Part shown: positions 57,752 through 64,000 of the stretch, one piece after another
Layout of the letters: each line of letters starts with the position of its first letter
Position numbering within the stretch: position 1 is the first letter of the stretch
Source: Kalaharituber pfeilii
Taxonomy: Eukaryota; Ascomycota; Pezizomycetes; Pezizales; Pezizaceae
NCBI GenBank assembly: GCA_015179045.1
Contig: WHUZ01000010.1
Coordinates: 806,001 to 870,000 of the forward strand
Reading direction: 5' to 3'
DNA: 64,000 nucleotides
Translations under genes and position numbers: made by a program
Notes under the pieces: model-generated
What the model was told of the DNA's origin: nothing
The model's database searches: none
What the model saw: only the letters and a program-made list of their open reading frames with translations

Positions 57752-58774
57752 GGCTGCAAACGCAGGTCACGAGGCACGTGTATCTATGTCCTGTATGTGC
57801 GCTTGTATTGCTGGTAAAAGGAAAGGCGGATGTTATCTATCGGAGAAACTGCAGCCTATCCTGTGCATGAAGGCTTCCAGAAACTAATTGGTGAGGGGTA
57901 TATGTAAATAGCAAGTGGTAAAATTGGCGTTCTTGCGATCTGTCGCGTTTCAGGGTTGAAGGGTGGGCTGGGCGGGAGAGGGGCTTTTGAGGGAGGGTAA
58001 TACGTGTGTGTGTGTGTGTTGGGGGGGGGATTGGGGGATGAGCGGAGGGAATGGTTGGTACGGAGTAGTCTGAGGATCGTCGGAGAGGGGGATGGTGATG
58101 ATGAGCACCCGTGTAACCCGTGAGGCTGAGGCGAGACGCAGGTTGCAACTCAGCAGGCAGGGCCCAGTAGAGCAGAGCGGAGTGGAGTACACGTACCCAG
58201 GGAGCCCTTGGCGTGATTGCTTGTATGTTTCGGTTCCTTTTCCTCTTCAGTTCTCTATTACTTCTATCATAGATAGATCCCTTATTGCGCTTCTAACTAG
58301 ACGGCTGGACGTAAGTGCCACAGGTGTGGTGTGGAGCATGCTTTGTAATCCGTCGTGATACGCACAGTCCGGGTTACGCACCTGCTCGCGCTTGCGCCGG
58401 GAAGCGCGCAACTAAATAGACTAAAATAGCTGCGGAGGCAAGAGGGCAACAGTGCCGACGGATATCTCCACTGGTCGAAATTAATGCCAGAGGACGATAA
58501 GGGTGGAGAGAATGAGCGGGGGAGGATTTTGGAGTGACTTCTTGAGCCCAGCAGTGCGTATGATACAGGCTGGAGAGGGATCCTTACGAGCAACCTGCTG
58601 GGGCAGCGGCAGCCTCTGCAGGACGAAGGAGCGAACGGACGGGGACAGAAAGAATCAAGAATTGGAGGAAAGGAGGCGCACCGCCGAGATTTCAACCCGG
58701 CTATACTCTACTCTACAGTACCGGTACGCGCTCAACTGACGCCGCCCAGATGCCTTTGCAAGAGACTACAGATG

Positions 58775-58832
<58 letters not shown>

Positions 58833-61403
58833 ACAAAGGCAGCGCCATGCCTGTCAGCTTAAGCGATCGACGGGGCTGCCTGCACAAGTGACTCTGCCCA
58901 GCCAGCTGTCGCTTCGCACAACAACCCCATATGCGAATAAAGGCGGTATCTTCGGCGGCGCAAATGCCCAGGACGAATCGAATTGCAGGGAGCCTGTCCT
59001 TGCTTGATTGCAAGCGAAACGAAACAAAGCGCCGTGGACTTGCAAAGGGTGCTGCAAATTACCAGGACCGGTGAGCTAAGTATGTATTATCCGCAGCTTT
59101 GAATTGCTGGGGAGGGAGCACCTGTGTGCAACCAGAGCGATATCTTAGCCCATCAAATGTCAAACATGGCTCTTCTGCTTCAGAGTACATGTCAGTACTC
59201 TGTACAAATACCAAGCACACAAGAAGTGGTACTTCAACGTCGTCTCGCTTCATTCCACTACACAGCCAATCCCCAGCTCTCAATTCACCAAAGACCAAAC
59301 CCCCCTCCGATTAACCTTCAAATTAAAGTACCTTGCCCTTGAGCACCCCAATCACCCATGTAGACAACTCGGCCACGCCCACTCAAACAAGCACCGGGCC
59401 AATCCGCCCCCACACTTTTGCAAATTAAACAAAAAAAAAAAAAAAGAACAGGCTAAGTGGAGTATATTTCAGAAAAGCTCAACCTATCATACAGGGGGGG
59501 ATGGGAAAGTTGGCGGCCTATGTCTACCTACGTACTTGCTCCAGAATCCTGTGGAACAACGAAAAACAAAAATCAAATTGCGACGTCCCACTAGCAGTAT
59601 CTCTTGGACGGGCAAAATCTCGCGAAATTCGTGCCACTAGTTTTCACTGCTTTTTGACCCTTGCCATGCCGATCAATCATATCAATTTCAATGTACGAGT
59701 ACACATTTACTTGCTGGATTGCACTCTCCTACTACGAGACTGACGAGACTACATAAACCCATATTATATTAACCCATATTATATTGACTGCCAGGACTAA
59801 CTACATGATCTAATAGTTATGCTATGGCTGCGGATACCGGTATTTACTGGTATATGTGTACCATTGCTTGAGGTCGATCGAAGTAATGAATTTGATACTC
59901 TCTTAGCTAGACGCCACGCAGTGAAACTAGTGCATCGAATTTAGTGAAGTTTTGCCCGCCCAAGATAGCAAATTGCCCCTCTCAACCAATAGCGCAGAAA
60001 TTATTGGAATGCTTTTCGTCTTATCAATTCTAACTACCGCACTTCACTCTGTGGCGCCGTGTAGATACTCGACTATGTTCATATCAGCTAGAGAAGTATA
60101 ACTCCAGTTCGCACATAGCTAAGGAGTACCTTACACCTAGAAGTAACTCTAGACTAACTTTACTTGAAGTACCTGAATACACGCTGCAATGCATTGCACT
60201 TAGTGCAAGGCTGTGCCAAAACCCGCTCCATTAGAAGATCGCTCACCGCAAGATCACATAAACAACCTTAAAGTAGATACTTCACAGTTGCGTCCTGCGT
60301 ATGCATGTGTGTTAAATATATACTCTTCGTCAGCATCGTTGTATAACATTAGTACTAGCAGTTATTGGGTTTTTGAAGTGGTAGGAACCAGTAAGATTTA
60401 GTATGCCTGGAGTATGTGCATGAGAGGAAGTAACGTTTAAATTTGAATACATAACAGTAAGCTAAGTGATAGTATTATGCTTATTGCATAATGGTAAGAG
60501 TACTTTCTTATATATAATAGTATCTGCTTAGTATGATAGCATTTGATAAAGGTTGGTAGTATTTAATATAGTATAGTATTATTTATAGTATATATATAAT
60601 ATAATATAGTCTTTTAGTCATCAAAAAGTCTTCAGAATTGTTGTATGGGATTTACACACAAAAATATACATGTATTTTTTTAACTGCGTACAAGGTGCAT
60701 AATTCCCCATTTGACTACTATAAACAGCGAAGCCAAATCTGGCACACTTGTAACTAATGACAGGAGCCTTTCTTTTTATCATTTTATCTCACTCTTTTGA
60801 AGCTTCTTCCATGCATCCATCATGTAAAAGTAATAATTCAGATTCACTCAACTCAAGTAGTTTCTCGATTGTAGATTTTGTGAAACCGAAATTCTTTTGG
60901 GTGCCGAGCTCGGAGTTTTATTTTGCTATTATATGACGGTTCAACGAGTGACTCGAGGCTAAATGAAGTATGATAGTTGGTTTGAAAACAAACATTGAGT
61001 TGTGAAGCGTGTAATAAAAAGTTCTTGGGGATTAGGCAATATTGGGGTAAGTGTATATGCAAGCCTAATTCCCAGATTGTTGTTGCGAACTTATGAGCAT
61101 AGAACGGGCCGATCAGCGTCTGTACGACCAGGCAAGTATCATACGTGCCAGTGCCAAGACACAAGTCACCTCAGGTTCAACGGCACGCTTAACTTTACCC
61201 TTCCTCACTTTCTTTCTCTTCTCAGGGTCGAACAAAAGAAAGAACACAGATTGCAAGAACAGTCAACGAGTACACAAGCAGTTCCCATTGTAGGTTATTT
61301 GATTTATTGACTATCCGATAGGAGCTACTTAGTTATTGGAGCATACTCACATTCACGAAATTCGATGAACGGTTGAACCAACCAGACTTCCAATGACTTG
61401 AGC
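57752..61403. other. Intergenic region with CTG microsatellite
   Basis: The first few hundred bases are the presumed promoter of the giant gene (minus strand), with (TG)n at about 58005-58020. A (CTG)n run of about 19 units lies at 58776-58832. Further on the sequence is AT-rich, with (TA)n-like patches near 60570-60615. No gene is supported; the short Ala-run frame across the CTG repeat is a shadow. Confidence 0.5.
58776..58832. repeat. (CTG)n trinucleotide microsatellite
   Basis: About 19 uninterrupted CTG units seen directly. It lies outside any supported gene. Confidence 0.85.
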
Positions 61404-61941
61404 AGGGTGTAAGCACTGTTGTGGCAGAGCTCGGAAAAATTCCCAACATGCCGGTTTTCGACCTTGCTGCCCAGTTGAGAGCGATGCAGGAAAAGACGGA
61501 CGCTCAGTTTAAAACGATTCAGGATCAGTTGCAAGCAACCATGAACCAGAATCACTAGCAACTGGTGGAGATGTTTCTAAGGTCGTAAGTATACAATCTC
61601 TTCCAGAGTCATTAGATGGTTGTTAATCTCGAGGCAGTGAAACCAACAATCTCTCCAGAATTCGTAACGCGAAAATATACGAGGCAACGGCTCACCTGGA
61701 GCCACTAAGGGATTTACATAATATTCCAATACCTGGGTTTCCCAGAACTCCAAGAGAAATAACTGAGCTAGGTGGTCGGTATCCCCATATTTCTCATCTA
61801 ATATCCCATTCTAATAATGTTTGGACAGAGGGGGATATTAATCGTTTGCTCGCGGCCCTCGGGCTGCCTTGGGAAGAAGGATCTCTAGTGGACAAGAAGG
61901 ACAGATTTAGGATTTATATCGGTTTGTCTGTCCTTGCATAG
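61404..61941 (+). pseudogene. Relic of a small two-exon gene, unrecognised family, one in-frame stop
   Basis: The first block reads AELGKIPNMPVFDLAAQLRA then QEKTDAQFKTIQDQL, a helical coiled-coil-like segment. Its TAG at 61556-61558 stands where a CAG would keep the Gln-rich pattern (NQNH-stop-QLVEM). After the donor GTAAGT at 61585, the intron 61585-61658 (74 bp) leads in matching phase to RNAKIYEATAHLEPLRDL, IPGFPRTPREITELGGRY and the final DRFRIYIGLSVLA, ending at 61941. The start is not resolved; a stop lies just upstream, so the first exon is probably further 5' or the gene is truncated. I do not name the family. A single C-to-T change explains the stop. Confidence 0.5.
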
Positions 61942-62993
61942 GGGCTTCAACCATATACCAACTTAAGTGCTTGGTGTGGTGCCGGTTGAGATTGTAATAT
62001 TTCTCAATTTTCCTTTCTGCAATTTTGTAAACTTATATGTTAGCGTTGACCATCGTATTCAAATGCAGCTCTGAGCGAAGCAAACCCGTGTATAACCGCA
62101 GATCTGATAGGCGAGGAAGCGTGTTCCTGATAGCAGCTGATCCCATTATGCACAGCGACCAGCGTAATCTTATCCACACATCTCTGCAGTCCAGCGTGAA
62201 CGAATGCTAGAGTGCTAAGTGCAAGTACTCGTACAGTATTCAGTTGAAACTATGTTCTACCAACAAGTAAGAAATACTTATCTTTCAGCGCATGCTGCTG
62301 CTGCTGTCACACGAGGTCACCAAGCCAGGACCTCTGTACCCTCTTGGCAATTCATAACCTGCACTCAGTATCACCTTTATTCATCTTAAGGGCAACCTAT
62401 TAATACGAACAACAAAGAATATTTTACAAATGCGATTCTCATGTGCATGGACTTGGCAATCACTGCCAGTAGTGGCCGAACGGAAAACATGCTCTCGGTT
62501 CGATACTGGTACCCTGAGCACCCGATTCACTAGTCTCGTGTCCAGTCAATTTACAGTCTTCGAAAGTGTTTGTTACTTGTAACGTCGCACGAACAAGGAT
62601 CCCATCGTGTAAGCCTCTGACTGGAAAATACTTGCTCGGAATGTTCTTATTTCATTACTGGAAATATCCCCAATTTGACCATTACAGTTTCCTGATTTTC
62701 CCTATGATCCCACAATCCAATTCCGTTCTGTCACACGTGCTTGCAATTCCAAAGATCCATTAACAAGTAAATCCCGGCCCCACGACAATTTTCCTTCAAG
62801 AAGACTAACAATAATAATAAGAAAAATGGGAGGAAAGGCTGAGATAGAAAAACGGATGTCGTTAAGAAAGGATAGAAAAAGGAGTATTAGGTGATATTTG
62901 GTAGAAATTGGAAAATAAGTGTCTCAAATGAGTCTGAAGCTGGTCATGATGAGGAAAGATTTGTGTTATAGTCCAGTATAAGATCTTCTCATG
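61942..62993. other. Intergenic region downstream of oxidase gene
   Basis: No gene is supported. It holds the 3' UTR of the minus-strand oxidase gene and AT-rich sequence. Confidence 0.5.
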
Positions 62994-64000
62994 TTACTTG
63001 GACAAATTGACCAACACCCGGAACACCATCAACCTAGGGGAATCATTAGCATTCAAACTCCTCCAACCAGGTACACACTTGGTACTCACCACAACGTAGA
63101 TGACATATGGTCCAGGCGGGCAGATATTTTTGTTCGGAGGTACTTTGGCTCTTACCACCTGTGCGATCTCATTTGGTTTGAAGTCCATCCTTTCAAGAAT
63201 CATCATCCTTTGACCCATATGAACGGAGTGTGTGACATAGCCACCATAATACATTACGATACGGACATCCTTGGCATTTGATGGAGCATTGAACCTGACT
63301 TCAAAGAGCATATTGGGTTGGAGCACTTTGACCGGAAGGACAATATTAGTTGGTCGACGATTGGCATTCGCACCACTGAGATATGGAGGAGTATAACGCT
63401 CAACACGGAACTCTGTGACATACGGAGCATTTGGCCTTGGCTCCAATACAGGCATCTCATTGGGGTTACTTCCCGCTAACATAACTGTACCATCCAGTAG
63501 CAGAAGCGCAACGGAGTGATACAATCGGGGGATAGTCGATGAAGCAAGGCGCGACCATCTCTCACCCAAAGGCCTCGCAGGGTCATAAAGTAATGCTTGC
63601 AACGTCGGGTTCCTTGAGGAGCGTCAGCATACTCACAAACCTTGGAAAACTGCAAAGTAGGAGTTATAAAACAATAGACTTACTCTGCAAGGACAAATCC
63701 CTGCGCGCCGCGATTGGCACCGTTTATCCAAAGAACCTTCCCATCTGGCAACAACACAGCTTCGACCATACAACGTCCTTCATTCATCGAGTCCATCTCC
63801 CATGTTGGGTTCGCTGCTTCCGGGGAAATAACACCACAGCTAGGATCAGTAGGGGATGTAATATCCTGGTATGATCCCCCTCCACAAATCATGACTTTAC
63901 CTTCCCAGTTATTGGTATATGTCAATGGAAGAAGGACACTTCCACCAGTATTGGGATAGGTTCTGTAAAGTCCTGATAAATCTGGAAGGGTTTTAACCAC
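62994..64000 (-). CDS. Glyoxal-oxidase-like copper radical oxidase (AA5), partial
   Basis: The gene enters from beyond 64000 on the minus strand and ends with TAA at 62994-62996, so the 5' part (signal peptide, first catalytic Cys region) is missing. Exons are 64000-63684 and 63612-62994. The intron 63683-63613 (71 bp, GTAAGT donor, GCTGAC branch, CAAG acceptor) joins as GFVLAENPTLQALLYDP. Visible kelch/propeller motifs are VMICGGGSYQD, CMVEAVLLPDGKVLWINGANRGAQGF and TVMLAGSNPNE. The motif PRLYHSVALLLLDG contains the Tyr-His copper ligands, and VTHSVHMGQRMM near the C-terminus holds the further His ligand; the last part is the all-beta C-terminal domain. The enzyme oxidises small aldehydes outside the cell and makes hydrogen peroxide. 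Galactose oxidase is less likely, but close homologues cannot be excluded. Confidence 0.85.

Noticed and set aside
58690..58715. T-arm-like TTTCAACCC near a short stem
   Set aside because: No matching D-arm or acceptor stem upstream, so probably chance.
60476..60510. tRNA-like D-arm sequence (TAATGGTAAGAGTA)
   Set aside because: No B box or T-arm follows within 60 bases and no acceptor stem pairs, so a tRNA is not supported.

Overview
This window reads as nuclear DNA of a filamentous ascomycete (Pezizomycotina). The genes have several short introns of about 48-131 bp with GTAAGT/GTATGT-type donors and CTAAC/CTGAC-like branch sites. Intergenic spaces are long and gene-poor, and there are LTR remnants, long homopolymers and RIP-like C-to-T damage. 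The gene set is fungal: an AA11-like LPMO, an ABC1 kinase, an AspE-like septin, a long annexin, an OPT transporter and a glyoxal-oxidase-like enzyme. I lean to Pezizomycetes (truffle or morel relatives) because of the repeat-rich layout, but that is only a lean. I found no bacterial operon, CRISPR array, rRNA or convincing tRNA.

Layout. 1-2519: no gene seen. 2520-3507 (+): secreted copper LPMO with a hydrophobic C-tail. 4511-6927 (+): mitochondrial-type ABC1/UbiB kinase with a frame break in a C-rich tract. About 7500-19360: accessory region built from three related copies of a decayed, ubiquitin-containing fusion gene (8340-9372, about 10226-12158, about 16105-17910). Their flanks carry three solo LTRs of one family and one TIR element, and a second decayed gene lies at 14500-15420. 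20296-22133 (-): septin. 22134-27763: long gene-free stretch with a poly-G run, a homopurine tract, a GC island and a perfect palindrome. 27764-30165 (+): annexin with an RS-like then Pro/Gly/Tyr-rich N-terminus. 31107-32492 (-): membrane protein with a Cys-rich N-terminus. 34861-37470 (-): oligopeptide transporter in five exons. 37471-47431: about 10 kb with no supportable gene. 47432-57751 (-): one giant gene of seven exons whose frames join exactly to encode about 3,302 residues (DWGD-type N-terminus, coiled coil with an in-gene minisatellite, Gln/Pro-rich C-terminal half). 57752-62993: mostly non-coding, with a CTG microsatellite and a gene relic at 61404-61941. 62994-64000 (-): 3' part of a glyoxal-oxidase-like gene running off the window.

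The housekeeping genes share no evident pathway. The LPMO and the copper-radical oxidase could both act on cell-wall or plant polymers outside the cell, with the oxidase able to supply peroxide, but they lie 60 kb apart and this link is inference. The most unusual content is the ubiquitin-fusion array: a ubiquitin unit of exactly 76 codons, changed at Lys6 and Lys33 but keeping a terminal LRLRGG, sits inside a larger protein between a degenerate unit, a unit without GG and an unrecognised C-terminal domain.
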